NCBI GenBank assembly: GCA_041746735.1
Contig: JBGTGP010000008.1
Span: forward strand, 62,001 to 126,000
Source of the DNA: Opimibacter sp041746735
GTDB lineage: Bacteria; Bacteroidota; Bacteroidia; Chitinophagales; Saprospiraceae
Direction: 5' to 3'
Length of the DNA stretch: 64,000 nucleotides
Below, piece by piece: positions 1-8,112 of this stretch (the stretch's first letter is position 1; each line of letters begins with the position of its first letter). The position numbers and the translations under genes are program-made. The notes under the pieces are model-generated. The model saw only the letters and a list, made by a program, of their open reading frames with translations, ran no database searches and was not told where the DNA came from.

Positions 1-38
1 AAAAAGAACCATGCTTCGACTTGCTATTTCGCATCCAT

Positions 39-57
39 GTGCTACAGCTCAGCAACC
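39..57 (+). repeat. Dispersed repeat, copy A (inverted partner at 5008-5026)
   Basis: The 19 bases GTGCTACAGCTCAGCAACC are the exact reverse complement of 5008-5026. Similarity continues imperfectly on the outer side: both copies reach a TCGAAGCA-type motif about 20 bases further on (reverse complement of 12-19 here, about 5039-5047 there). Both copies sit beside CACTCAC-type tracts, suggesting a family of intergenic repeats. Confidence 0.75.
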
Positions 58-190
58 AAGCTCGTCGCTCTCAAAGCTCACCTCGGTCGCCATAGCTTTA
101 GAGAAGGCGACCCGATTGCTTTCACGCCTGGTAGTATTTCATGTGCTGTTTCTTGAGGTAGTTTTTTTTTAAAGAGTCTCGTTGTGCCAT

Positions 191-247
191 GAAACAGGAC
201 GCCCGGGTGTTCGGACAATTGAGAGCGACATAGTCTTACCCTACTCG
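191..247. repeat. Direct repeat, left copy
   Basis: Bases 191-247 align without gaps to 484-540. The first 10 bases (GAAACAGGAC) and the central 20 bases (211-230) are identical; differences are confined to 201-207, 231-233 and one later position. The copies flank the heptamer-rich tract in the same orientation. Confidence 0.85.
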
Positions 248-295
248 AATGGGCTACCATTTCAAATAAACACTACACGCTAAACACTAAACTCT

Positions 296-480
296 CTTCT
301 CAACTTCTCACCACTCACCACTCACCACTCACCACTCACTACTCACCATTCACCACACTAAACTCTAAACTCCTAAACTTTTCAACCTTTCCACCTCTCA
401 ACTTCTCAACCACTCACCACTCACCACTCACTACTCACTACTCACTACTCACCATTCACCACACTCAACTTCTCAACTCC
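296..480. repeat. Low-complexity CACCACT/CACTCAC heptamer tract
   Basis: The tract is made of tandem and broken copies of CACCACT, CACTACT and CACCATT mixed with AACTTCTCAAC and CTAAACTCC runs. The cleanest tandem run is at about 308-350 and a second at about 412-465. It is strongly strand-asymmetric, almost without G. It has no coding or RNA signature. Confidence 0.85.
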
Positions 481-483
481 TCC

Positions 484-540
484 GAAACAGGACATTCGGA
501 TGTTCGGACAATTGAGAGCGACATGATCTTACCCTAATCG
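484..540. repeat. Direct repeat, right copy
   Basis: This is the right-hand copy of the 191-247 repeat. The best-conserved core is 504-523 (TCGGACAATT followed by GAGAGCGACA), identical to 211-230. It ends about 55 bases before the truncated hydrolase-like frame at 596. Confidence 0.85.
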
Positions 541-595
541 AGAGGACGTCGGGTGAAAAGAGGTATATGTCGGCTAAAAGCACTATTTTTAGAAT

Positions 596-922
596 ATGAC
601 TAACCCCACCAACTGCAACAACCTCCTCGGCCCTATGGGTGAAGTGACCCTGGACTGGGTGCAATGTCTGCAAAACTGCAGCGGAGGGGATCTTTGTATA
701 TACGAGTACACAATCTATGCTCTCCAGCATGTCTCCAAAGCATCGGATGGCTTCATCTGCAACACCAGCCAGATCATGCCCGGTGTACCTTCCGGTAATA
801 TCTACAGGGCGGAGGGAGTGAATCATAGCGAGGAGGTGGTGCATGAACAGGTGATCATTAAATTGAGAGAGGTGTGGGAAGATAGAGAACCATCTGACTT
901 TTTCATTACACCTGAGCAATAG
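596..922 (+). pseudogene. Probable C-terminal remnant of an alpha/beta-hydrolase (lipase-like)
   Basis: The 108-residue frame starts at ATG 596, with an in-frame stop just upstream (590-592), and ends three bases before the next gene. Its second half has the look of the end of a lipase or esterase: SDGF (residues about 50-53), where an acid catalytic residue would lie, and GVNHSEE about 30 residues later, matching the His region of the fold. The region that would carry the nucleophilic Ser (GxSxG) is absent, as is any signal peptide. I infer a 5'-truncated gene whose front was lost at the repeat-rich region upstream. It could instead be an intact small protein of unknown role; an overlapping minus-strand frame (473-919) looks less protein-like. 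Confidence 0.4.
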
Positions 923-924
923 GT

Positions 925-2181
925 ATGAAAAAATATCTTTTGTATTCCCTTGCTTTATTTCTTGCGCTAGCCTGCTGCAGAAAAGACGACCTTGACCAGA
1001 AACGAACTAACAAAGAAGGTGAAGTGTATTTTTTACCTTACCATTGGAAGTTTCCGATTCATAAGGGTGGACCTAAAACATTTACAGGCTCGATCAGGGG
1101 CAATCTTGTGTTTGATGAGAATATCTTAATCACGACCACAGATGGCCCCGATAGGGACAATCTCACTATGATAAATGTAGAAAGCGGTGAAGAATTATGG
1201 TCATGGAGTGAGTTTTATCAGCCAGGTACTGAGTTGCCCCACTTCAGACAATTTGTTATTCACAATAAGATTTTACACTGGCTTACAGGATCCAGGCATT
1301 ATGCAATTGACATTGAGAAGGGAGTTACATTGTGGAGAGACCGAAAGGAGGTTTCGTACATGTCACGAATGGCGAATAAAGAAGAAACTGTTTACTTCAC
1401 CGGACCACTCAGGGATACTATGGAGAATTATCTTTCTTACAGTGGATACAAGCGGAGTATATATAGTTCTGAGCTTGAGCAATTCTTAATTCCACATTTC
1501 AATTTGGAAGTGATCGGACAGGGCAATATGTTAACAGCATTTTCGTACATATTGCCATACCAGGAAAATGAACTTATTATAATTACATCACAACCTGCTC
1601 CTAACTGGTATCACGCACCTAGGCTTAACTTGTATAATCTGGAGCAAGGAAATTGGATATACCACAGTAAGGAGGTTGTACCCCTGAGTCAGAATAATTC
1701 AGTTATTAATCCAACTATTTACAATGACCGGATTTATTTCACTGCCGGCATTCACATTGTCTGCCACGATATCGCCACTGGCCAGCAGATATGGCGCAGG
1801 CAATTTCCGGCTGACTTTCTTTTTTCTGGCTTTGTAATCGCCGAGGACATTCTGGTCGCCAATTGTGAAGACCAGGTTCTGTACGGTATCCATCCTGACA
1901 ACGGCAACATCCTCTGGAAAGGCAGGGGTTCCGGTACCAGTTGCCCCGTATGGGACCGCGTGCTCAATGGTGTACTCTATTATACCGGAGGCGGCCCCAA
2001 TGACGTATTTGCCATCGACATCCATACCGGTAAAACCCTCTGGGCTCTTGAAGCCGAAGAGTATGAAAAATCCGGAAAGTGGAAAGGCGATACTTACGTG
2101 ATCCCGGGCCAAAACGGGATGAAAGGCAAAGTCGTGGCGTGTACCTATAAAAATTGCTACTGCTTTGATGCAGTCAGGTGA
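925..2181 (+). CDS. Surface-lipoprotein with PQQ-like beta-propeller
   Basis: This 418-residue protein starts with a lipoprotein signal: a basic start (MKK), a hydrophobic stretch and Cys at residues 17-18. RKDD follows the Cys, resembling the charged export signal of Bacteroidota surface lipoproteins. The body has repeated blades ending in G-x-x-L/I-W (GEELWSW near 91, GVTLWRD near 135, GQQIWRR near 289, GNILWKG near 327, GKTLWALE near 368), the pattern of PQQ/quinoprotein-type eight-bladed propellers. No catalytic residues can be assigned; such lipoproteins usually bind ligands or scaffold envelope complexes. It begins three bases after the hydrolase-like fragment. The first two thirds are AT-rich (23/60 and 22/60 GC at 1261-1320 and 1441-1500) and the last third is not (36/60 at 1921-1980). 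Confidence 0.75.
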   Translation: MKKYLLYSLALFLALACCRKDDLDQKRTNKEGEVYFLPYHWKFPIHKGGPKTFTGSIRGNLVFDENILITTTDGPDRDNLTMINVESGEELWSWSEFYQPGTELPHFRQFVIHNKILHWLTGSRHYAIDIEKGVTLWRDRKEVSYMSRMANKEETVYFTGPLRDTMENYLSYSGYKRSIYSSELEQFLIPHFNLEVIGQGNMLTAFSYILPYQENELIIITSQPAPNWYHAPRLNLYNLEQGNWIYHSKEVVPLSQNNSVINPTIYNDRIYFTAGIHIVCHDIATGQQIWRRQFPADFLFSGFVIAEDILVANCEDQVLYGIHPDNGNILWKGRGSGTSCPVWDRVLNGVLYYTGGGPNDVFAIDIHTGKTLWALEAEEYEKSGKWKGDTYVIPGQNGMKGKVVACTYKNCYCFDAVR

Positions 2182-2220
2182 AAGACAGCATGACAACAAA
2201 TCCGAAACTAATGACCTTCA

Positions 2221-2622
2221 TCACATACCGGCGACTTCAGGCCCCATAGCCGCAATGACATCCATCTCCAGCAAAGCCCCATAGTGCAGTTCACCACAAG
2301 GGATCACAGCACGGGCAGGCTTGTGATCTCTAAAATACGCGGCATAGACCCGGTTGACTTCCGGCCAGTACCGGACATCCGCAATATAGATATGGGTCTT
2401 CAACACGTACGCCAGATCCGAACCAGCGGCATGCAGTATAGCCTCTACATTGCGTATCGTCTGCCGAACCTGCTCCTCCAGATCAGCAGACACGAGCGTA
2501 CCCGAGACCGGATCAAGCGGAAGTTGACCGGACACATAGACCAGTCCCTGATACACCACGGCCTGACTGTAATGGCCAGCCGGAACAGGTGCCTGATCTG
2601 TGGTAATTTTTTTTAAGTCCAT
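2221..2622 (-). CDS. RidA family enamine/imine deaminase
   Basis: RidA (YjgF/YER057c/UK114) proteins hydrolyse reactive 2-aminoacrylate-type enamines released by PLP enzymes to 2-ketoacids and ammonia, in the cytosol as trimers. The 133-residue length is typical. Visible hallmarks are GHYSQAV (17-23), VYVSGQLPLD (28-37), the catalytic Arg104 in ARAVIPCG and Glu119 in LLEMDVIA. The retained Arg supports true deaminase activity rather than a diverged paralogue. It converges with the propeller gene (39 bases between stops) and is divergent from ahcY, so it is probably transcribed alone. Confidence 0.88.
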   Translation of the reverse strand: MDLKKITTDQAPVPAGHYSQAVVYQGLVYVSGQLPLDPVSGTLVSADLEEQVRQTIRNVEAILHAAGSDLAYVLKTHIYIADVRYWPEVNRVYAAYFRDHKPARAVIPCGELHYGALLEMDVIAAMGPEVAGM

Positions 2623-2688
2623 GTATTGAAAATGAATGAATTGTGTAGTGAATGGGTCGAAATTACTTCATGGCATCAGAACAATAGG

Positions 2689-2696
2689 TATCTTTG
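2689..2696 (+). promoter_or_regulatory. Bacteroidota -7 box for ahcY
   Basis: TATCTTTG matches the phylum consensus TAnnTTTG and lies about 43 bases before the chosen ahcY start. A clear -33 TTG element is not obvious. No riboswitch-like fold was recognised in the short leader. Confidence 0.6.
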
Positions 2697-2738
2697 CACC
2701 GTTTTTGAATAACCTTTCTGAATAAAATATTGACCAAC

Positions 2739-4058
2739 ATGCAAGATCAAATGATCGATCAACAACTCAAGTACAAAGTAAAGGATATCGGTCTGGCACA
2801 TTGGGGCCGATTGGAAATAGAACTGGCGGAAGCCGAAATGCCGGGCCTGATGGCCTTGCGTACCCAGTACCGCGACACCAAACCCCTGTCCGGTGCCCGC
2901 ATCGCCGGATGCCTCCACATGACCATTCAGACCGCGGTCCTGATAGAGACGTTGGTAGAGTTGGGCGCAGAAGTGTCCTGGTCATCCTGCAATATATTTT
3001 CGACCCAGGATCATGCCGCCGCAGCTATTGCCGCCGCAGGTATTCCGGTCTACGCCTGGAAAGGGATGTCTCTGGAGGAGTATGACTGGTGTATCGAGCA
3101 AACCCTGTTTGCCTTCAGTGACGGTCAGCCCCTCAATATGATCCTCGATGATGGAGGCGACCTCACCAATATCGTTCTGGACAAATATCCCGAACTGGTC
3201 ACCCATGTGAAAGGCATCACAGAAGAAACCACGACCGGTGTCCTGCGGCTTTATGAAAGAGAAAAAGCCGGCACCCTTCCGATGCCCGCCATCAATGTCA
3301 ATGACTCTGTGACCAAATCCAAGTTTGACAACAAATACGGATGCCGTGAAAGCTGTGTGGATGCCATCCGCCGCGCGACCGATATCATGATGGCCGGAAA
3401 GGTTGCTGTGGTTGCCGGATTCGGTGATGTGGGCAAAGGCTCTGCCGCCTCCCTGCGCTCTGCCGGGTGCCGTGTGATCGTCACTGAGATCGACCCGATC
3501 TGTGCCCTGCAGGCGGCTATGGAAGGTTTCGAAGTCAAAAGGATGATCGATGCTATCCCCGAAGCTGATATCGTCGTAACCGCTACCGGCTGCAAGGACG
3601 TACTCCGGGCCGAGCATTTCAAACTGATGAAAGACAAAACCATCGTAGCCAATATCGGCCACTTTGACAATGAAATCGATGTCGCCTGGCTCAATTCGAC
3701 GCCAGGAAGCATTAAGACCGAAATCAAGCCCCAGGTTGATAAGTATACGATCAATGGAAAAGATATCATCCTGCTCGCCGAAGGCCGTCTGGTCAATCTC
3801 GGCTGTGCTATGGGCCATCCCTCCTTTGTGATGTCCACTTCATTTACCAACCAAACCCTGGCCCAGCTCGAATTGTGGACCCGGGGCGATCAGTATGACA
3901 ACAAAGTATATGTCCTGCCGAAACACCTGGATGAGCGGGTAGCCCGACTCCATCTGGATAAACTCGGTGTAAAACTCGATATACTGACACCTGACCAGGC
4001 CTCCTATATAGGCGTGACGCCCGAAGGGCCGTTTAAGGCAGATTCATACCGGTATTGA
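2739..4058 (+). CDS. ahcY: Adenosylhomocysteinase
   Basis: This enzyme reversibly cleaves S-adenosylhomocysteine to adenosine and homocysteine using bound NAD, relieving product inhibition of methyltransferases. The 439-residue protein shows the substrate-domain start (YKVKDIGLAHWGR), the NVNDSVTKSKFDNKYG segment that holds the catalytic Lys/Asp, the NAD-binding GFGDVGKGSA motif, and the conserved C-terminal tail KADSYRY. I chose ATG 2739; an in-frame TTG lies at 2730 and another ATG at 2751, and all give a plausible N-terminus. It is preceded by its own promoter box and followed after 34 bases by the DUF6702 gene on the same strand, so read-through is possible. Confidence 0.96.
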   Translation: MQDQMIDQQLKYKVKDIGLAHWGRLEIELAEAEMPGLMALRTQYRDTKPLSGARIAGCLHMTIQTAVLIETLVELGAEVSWSSCNIFSTQDHAAAAIAAAGIPVYAWKGMSLEEYDWCIEQTLFAFSDGQPLNMILDDGGDLTNIVLDKYPELVTHVKGITEETTTGVLRLYEREKAGTLPMPAINVNDSVTKSKFDNKYGCRESCVDAIRRATDIMMAGKVAVVAGFGDVGKGSAASLRSAGCRVIVTEIDPICALQAAMEGFEVKRMIDAIPEADIVVTATGCKDVLRAEHFKLMKDKTIVANIGHFDNEIDVAWLNSTPGSIKTEIKPQVDKYTINGKDIILLAEGRLVNLGCAMGHPSFVMSTSFTNQTLAQLELWTRGDQYDNKVYVLPKHLDERVARLHLDKLGVKLDILTPDQASYIGVTPEGPFKADSYRY

Positions 4059-4092
4059 TCATGGCCATCTCACCCCTCAGCTCCATGTTACG

Positions 4093-4608
4093 ATGAAAGC
4101 GATGTGGGTGTGCCTGCTGTTGGTGTTTACTTCATCTGTGACCCGGGCAGGCGAGGAGCATGATATACATATCAGTCTCTGCGAACTGAGATGGAACGAA
4201 TCCACCGCCGCTTTCGAGGTTTCGGTCAAGATATTTATCGATGACCTCGAACTGGCCCTGCGTAAGGATGGCGCATCCGGACTTTTTGTGGGCACTGATA
4301 GGGAAACGTCAGAAGCGGACAAGCACATAGCAGCGTATCTTCGAAAGCATCTCCGTATCGAAATTGACGGCGTGAAACTGGAACCCCAGTATCACGGCAA
4401 GGAAGTCACACCTGACTTGATGGCGGTGTGGTGTTATGTCGAATTTAATTGCAGCATGCCTCGCAACAAAACGTTTGTCCTGACCAATGATATCCTGCTG
4501 GATATCTACACTGATCAGCGCAACATCATAGATATCCGGATGGGCGCTTCCCATAAAGCCTATACGATCTTCCAACCCGGCAGGAGTACCTGGACCTATA
4601 GGTATTGA
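4093..4608 (+). CDS. DUF6702 family secreted protein
   Basis: This 171-residue protein has a short N-terminal hydrophobic signal (residues 4-18, ending near TRAG), then the pattern HDIHISLCELRWNE, which with FIDDLELAL and the later FVLTNDILLDIYTDQRNII is the signature of DUF6702, a small Bacteroidota family of unknown function predicted to be periplasmic or outer-membrane-associated. Proteins of this family often lie beside M1 peptidases or transporters; here it is next to yidD (3 bases apart), suggesting co-transcription. No catalytic residues are evident. Confidence 0.75.
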   Translation: MKAMWVCLLLVFTSSVTRAGEEHDIHISLCELRWNESTAAFEVSVKIFIDDLELALRKDGASGLFVGTDRETSEADKHIAAYLRKHLRIEIDGVKLEPQYHGKEVTPDLMAVWCYVEFNCSMPRNKTFVLTNDILLDIYTDQRNIIDIRMGASHKAYTIFQPGRSTWTYRY

Positions 4609-4611
4609 GCT

Positions 4612-4845
4612 ATGCTGAAAAAGCTCTTTATCTGGCCCATCCGGTTGTACCAGCTTACGCTCTCCCCGTTACTTGGAGCCAATTGCCGGTATGTGCCGTC
4701 TTGCAGCCAGTACATGATCGATGCTATCGAGGAGTGGGGGGCATTTAAAGGGGTATGGCTTGGATTGCGACGCATCTCCCGCTGTCATCCCTGGGGTAGT
4801 CATGGTCATGATCCCGTGCCCAGACGTACGAAGCCGAAGCCGTAG
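4612..4845 (+). CDS. yidD: Membrane protein insertion efficiency factor YidD
   Basis: YidD is a small inner-membrane-associated protein that helps YidC insert membrane proteins. The 77-residue product carries the whole family signature: IRLYQLTLSPLLGANCRYVP, PSCSQYMIDAIEEWG, a basic GLRRISRCHPW segment with the conserved Cys residues, and the GHDPVP tail. The usual rpmH-rnpA-yidD-yidC context is absent; instead it follows the DUF6702 gene after three bases, so the two are likely in one transcript. Confidence 0.95.
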   Translation: MLKKLFIWPIRLYQLTLSPLLGANCRYVPSCSQYMIDAIEEWGAFKGVWLGLRRISRCHPWGSHGHDPVPRRTKPKP

Positions 4846-4914
4846 CCAACATGCTCATGAGGTACCGCTGGAAGGAGTATGATCTGCCTTCGTCAGGGGT
4901 TATTGAATACTCCC

Positions 4915-4944
4915 TACGCCAATTATGGTATACGCCAATTATGG
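4915..4944. repeat. Two-copy 14-bp tandem repeat
   Basis: TACGCCAATTATGG occurs at 4915-4928 and again at 4931-4944, a 16-bp period. It lies in the 220-base space between yidD and aroQ, which also holds CACTCAC-type repeats and no gene. Confidence 0.8.
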
Positions 4945-5007
4945 CGCATCTACATTACCTGGAAACGGATCAACCTATTGTAGGCACACCCACTCACTAC
5001 TCACTAC

Positions 5008-5026
5008 GGTTGCTGAGCTGTAGCAC
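5008..5026 (-). repeat. Dispersed repeat, copy B (inverted partner of 39-57)
   Basis: GGTTGCTGAGCTGTAGCAC is the exact reverse complement of 39-57. The copy is bracketed by CACTCACTACTCACTAC (about 4991-5007) and by CACCACTCCCCACTC (about 5048-5062), the same low-complexity vocabulary seen at 296-480. It lies just beyond the 3' end of aroQ. Confidence 0.75.
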
Positions 5027-5065
5027 GAGGATGTGTCAAGCGGGTCGAAGCACACCACTCCCCAC

Positions 5066-5500
5066 TCATCTTCCCAGGTTGAGCAACCACTCCATCCCCA
5101 TCCTATATCCTTCCAGTCCGTGTCCCATAAAATGCCCAACACATACCTCCGTCAGATAACTATGCGCTCTAAATGGCTCCCGGTTGAAGATGTCGGATAT
5201 ATGGACCTCCACCACGGGGACATCTATAGCCGCTACAGCATCACGGAGCGCTATGGAAGTATGCGTCCATCCTCCCGCGTTGAGGAGGATGCCCGTATGA
5301 TCATCAAAGCCATGCGCATGAAGATAGTCCAGCAGGACACCTTCATGATTGGTCTGGAGATAGAGCAACTCGATATGACTGAACGTCTGACGTAAGGTTG
5401 TCAGGTACGATTCAAACGAAAGTGATCCGTAGATCTCCGGCTCCCTCCGACCCAACAGGTTGAGGTTCGGGCCATTGAGAATATGGATGCGCTGAATCAA
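5066..5500 (-). CDS. aroQ: Type II 3-dehydroquinate dehydratase
   Basis: The enzyme dehydrates 3-dehydroquinate to 3-dehydroshikimate in the shikimate pathway; type II enzymes are dodecamers that act without a Schiff base. The 144-residue protein shows NGPNLNLLGRREPEIYG with Arg19 and the catalytic Tyr24, NAGGWTHTSIALRDA (74-88) contributing substrate-binding residues, and VEVHISDIFNREPF with the general acid His100 and Arg111. The usual NPGAYTHTS and HLSNIHARE wordings are slightly changed (NAGGWTHTS, HISDIFNRE), but every catalytic residue is present. It is a single gene flanked downstream by the repeat at 5008-5063. Confidence 0.95.
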   Translation of the reverse strand: MIQRIHILNGPNLNLLGRREPEIYGSLSFESYLTTLRQTFSHIELLYLQTNHEGVLLDYLHAHGFDDHTGILLNAGGWTHTSIALRDAVAAIDVPVVEVHISDIFNREPFRAHSYLTEVCVGHFMGHGLEGYRMGMEWLLNLGR

Positions 5501-5679
5501 AGCTCTTCGGAAATGACGTTAAAATTGCAGTACGAAAATGACCTTTCCGAATTCAGTGGCTGTATGTTTAAAAGTCCCCTTTCTTTGGCGCCATGGCTTC
5601 AGCGAAGGAGCCTGGGGATTTAGGAGCCAAACCCGGAAGGACACTGACTGGGGATATACATTAAAAAGCATAGTTCGAA

Positions 5680-7875
5680 TTAATTAGCCACATCCGACAA
5701 AAATTTGATCCTGATAAGCTGGATCTCTTCGACGGTGATGTCATCATCTTTGAGGGCATGCCAGGCATCGAGAAAGGAATCGGACTCCGACTGCATGAAG
5801 TATTCATAGATCTCCTCCTGAATACTTTCGTCGATACCCTCCAGGCAATAGTTGATATCCAGTTTGGTGCCGCTGCTGACGATGATATCGAGTTCTTCCA
5901 TCAGGTCATCCCAATTCAGGTTATTGGTTCGCTGAATATCTTCCAGGGGCATTTTACGATCGATCGAATGAATGATCTGTACTTTCGTTCTTGATTTATT
6001 GGCAACTTGCCGAACTACCATGTCTGTGGGTCGCTCGATCTCGTTGTCTTCAACGTACTGGCGGATGACCTCCATGAAGGTCTTCCCATATTTTTGAGCT
6101 TTTCCCATGGATACACCGGCTATCCCGGCCAGTTCTTCCATGGTGATCGGGTATTCGGTAGCCATTTCCTGCAGAGATACATCCTGAAACACAGCCCAGG
6201 TGGGTACCCCTTTCTTCTTGGCTTCCCGTTTCCGCAGATCCTGAAGTTGTGACAAGAGGACTTCATCGAGCGCCACCATCTTGGAGGGGGATTCGTCGGA
6301 AGATATTTTTTCCTGTGAAAAATCACGGTTGATCGGAATCTTCAGACTCTTCGGTTTCTTGATATAGGCTTTTCCTTCGGCGGTCGTTCTCAGAACACCG
6401 TAGTTTTCAATTTCTTTCTCCAACAGCCCTGCAAGTAAGGCCTGACGAAGAATGGAATACCAGAACACTTCGCCTTTTTCTATACCCGAGGCATAACCAT
6501 CCAGCTTGCTGAATTCGTATTCATTCATCTCCTTGCTCGATTTCCCCATCAGGAAATCCACGATCACCTTGGTGGAATATCCTTCCTTGAGTTTCATGAC
6601 GACTTCGAGGGCGGTTTTGACTTCCGTTTTGACCTCATGCTTTTCCTTGGGGTAGCGGCAGTTGTCGCACATACCTCCGCACTGACTGTCATCATATTCT
6701 TCGCCAAAGTAGTGGAGTAAAAACTTGCGCCGGCAACCACTGGTCTCCGCATAGGCGACGACCTCTTCGAGCAATTGTCCACCCATCTCCCGTTCAGCAA
6801 CCGGTTTGTCCCGAAGAAATTTTTCCAGTTTATAAATATCCTTCGGTGCATAAAATGAATAGCATGATCCTTCCAGTCCATCACGACCACCGCGGCCGGT
6901 TTCCTGATAATAATTTTCAATGCTCTTGGGTATATCATAATGGATGACGACCCGGACATCCGGTTTGTCAATCCCCATCCCAAAGGCAATGGTTGCACAG
7001 ATGACTTTCACATCTTCTCCCAGAAATGCATCCTGCACCTGAGCTCTGGATTTGGCATCCATCCCGGCGTGATAAGGTGCGGCAGAAATACCATTCAGGT
7101 TGAGCATCTCGGCCAGTTCTTCCGTGGTCTTCCGGGCCTGAACATAGATAATAGCGGAGGGTCCACCTTTGCCTTTGAGGATCTTGAGTATTTCTTTGGT
7201 CGTATGTTCTTTATTGAGCTTGGGCTGCACTTCATAGTACAGATTCGGCCTGTTAAAGCTGGAGATAAATTTCCGCTCATTGCGCATCTCGAGGCTCTTT
7301 ACGATATCGGTCTGCACCTTGGGGGTAGCAGTTGCGGTAAGGGCGATGACCGGTATATTGGTGCCAATGCGTTCGATCATGGACCGGATGTTCCGGTATT
7401 CAGGCCGGAAGTCGTGACCCCATTCGGAGATACAATGGGCCTCGTCGACAGCGACAAAGGATACATTGACATTGCTGAAAAATTCCAGATTTTCTTCCTT
7501 GGTCAAGGTCTCAGGAGCGACATAGAGCAGCTTGGTCACACCGCTGGCAATGTCTTCTTTTACCTGGGCGATTTCCTTTCGTCCCAAAGATGAGTTGAGA
7601 AAGTGAGCTACCACATCTCCTTCACTGTATCCGCGGATCGCATCCACCTGATTTTTCATCAGGGCGATAAGGGGTGAGATGATAATGGCGGTGCCTTCCA
7701 TCATCAGGGCGGGCAATTGATAACACAGGGACTTCCCTCCACCCGTCGGCATGATGACGATACAATCGCGGCCCTCCATCACCGTCTGGATGATGGCCTC
7801 CTGTTCGTCTTTAAAATGACTGAACCCAAAATACTCCCGCAGGGCCTCCTGCAGATCCATGACATGCTGGCTCAT
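5680..7875 (-). CDS. recQ: ATP-dependent DNA helicase RecQ
   Basis: RecQ unwinds DNA 3' to 5' in recombinational repair and fork restart. Reading from the start: DEAD-type helicase core with Walker A MPTGGGKS and VDEAHCISEWGHDFRPEYR, motif III ATATPK, helicase C domain ending QETGRGGRDG, zinc-binding Cys cluster CRRKFLLHYF...CGGMCDNC, winged-helix RQC, then HRDC (LLSQLQDLRKREAKKKGVP onward). About 110 further residues with a predicted helix-turn-helix follow, longer than the roughly 610-residue enterobacterial form but usual for Bacteroidota. I place the start at the second Met (MSQHVMDLQ), giving 731 residues, because the 12 residues before it are poorly conserved in type; Met at 7860 is also possible. 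Confidence 0.94.
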   Translation of the reverse strand: MSQHVMDLQEALREYFGFSHFKDEQEAIIQTVMEGRDCIVIMPTGGGKSLCYQLPALMMEGTAIIISPLIALMKNQVDAIRGYSEGDVVAHFLNSSLGRKEIAQVKEDIASGVTKLLYVAPETLTKEENLEFFSNVNVSFVAVDEAHCISEWGHDFRPEYRNIRSMIERIGTNIPVIALTATATPKVQTDIVKSLEMRNERKFISSFNRPNLYYEVQPKLNKEHTTKEILKILKGKGGPSAIIYVQARKTTEELAEMLNLNGISAAPYHAGMDAKSRAQVQDAFLGEDVKVICATIAFGMGIDKPDVRVVIHYDIPKSIENYYQETGRGGRDGLEGSCYSFYAPKDIYKLEKFLRDKPVAEREMGGQLLEEVVAYAETSGCRRKFLLHYFGEEYDDSQCGGMCDNCRYPKEKHEVKTEVKTALEVVMKLKEGYSTKVIVDFLMGKSSKEMNEYEFSKLDGYASGIEKGEVFWYSILRQALLAGLLEKEIENYGVLRTTAEGKAYIKKPKSLKIPINRDFSQEKISSDESPSKMVALDEVLLSQLQDLRKREAKKKGVPTWAVFQDVSLQEMATEYPITMEELAGIAGVSMGKAQKYGKTFMEVIRQYVEDNEIERPTDMVVRQVANKSRTKVQIIHSIDRKMPLEDIQRTNNLNWDDLMEELDIIVSSGTKLDINYCLEGIDESIQEEIYEYFMQSESDSFLDAWHALKDDDITVEEIQLIRIKFLSDVAN

Positions 7876-8112
7876 TAATGATCCTATTTTCTCAAAATAT
7901 AAAATAAACACACAGTCGAAGCAAGGCTACCGCAAGTGTTTCAGTACGCTACTAGTCTTGACTGTGTAAGTGTGGAGCTATAGATTCTCGTTTTAATTTT
8001 CCGGAAAGGGGCCGCATTGAGGACCATCCCCGGTTTTCCAAATATACAAATTATTTGAAGTTGTATGCATCCCCGATTGGAGAATCTTCCGCAGGGCTAC
8101 AGTAGTGCAGAC

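Larger units (their letters stand above)
1..595. repeat. Repeat-rich intergenic stretch, no convincing gene
   Basis: This stretch holds no believable coding sequence. It contains one end of a dispersed repeat (19 bases at 39-57 recur inverted at 5008-5026), an imperfect 57-bp direct repeat (191-247 and 484-540), and between the two copies a C/A/T-rich low-complexity tract built from variants of the heptamer CACCACT, roughly 296-480. Short open frames on the minus strand exist only because the direct repeats read through as open; the two copies give near-identical peptides around RSQLSEHP, as expected for a repeated non-coding sequence. It may mark an old insertion or rearrangement, because the next downstream frame looks like the tail of a broken gene. 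Confidence 0.7.

Noticed and set aside
78..260. Minus-strand frame of 60 codons in the repeat region
   Set aside because: It exists because the direct repeat reads as open; the same peptide fragment recurs at 473-540, as expected for repeated non-coding DNA.
296..480. Possible CRISPR array from the regular CACCACT repeats
   Set aside because: The unit is 7 bases with no spacers; this is a simple-sequence tract.
473..919. Minus-strand frame of 148 codons opposite the hydrolase-like fragment
   Set aside because: Its start lies in the direct repeat and its composition is less protein-like than the plus-strand frame.
2982..3818. Long minus-strand frame within ahcY
   Set aside because: It is a shadow of the GC-biased codons of ahcY, which is unmistakable on the plus strand.
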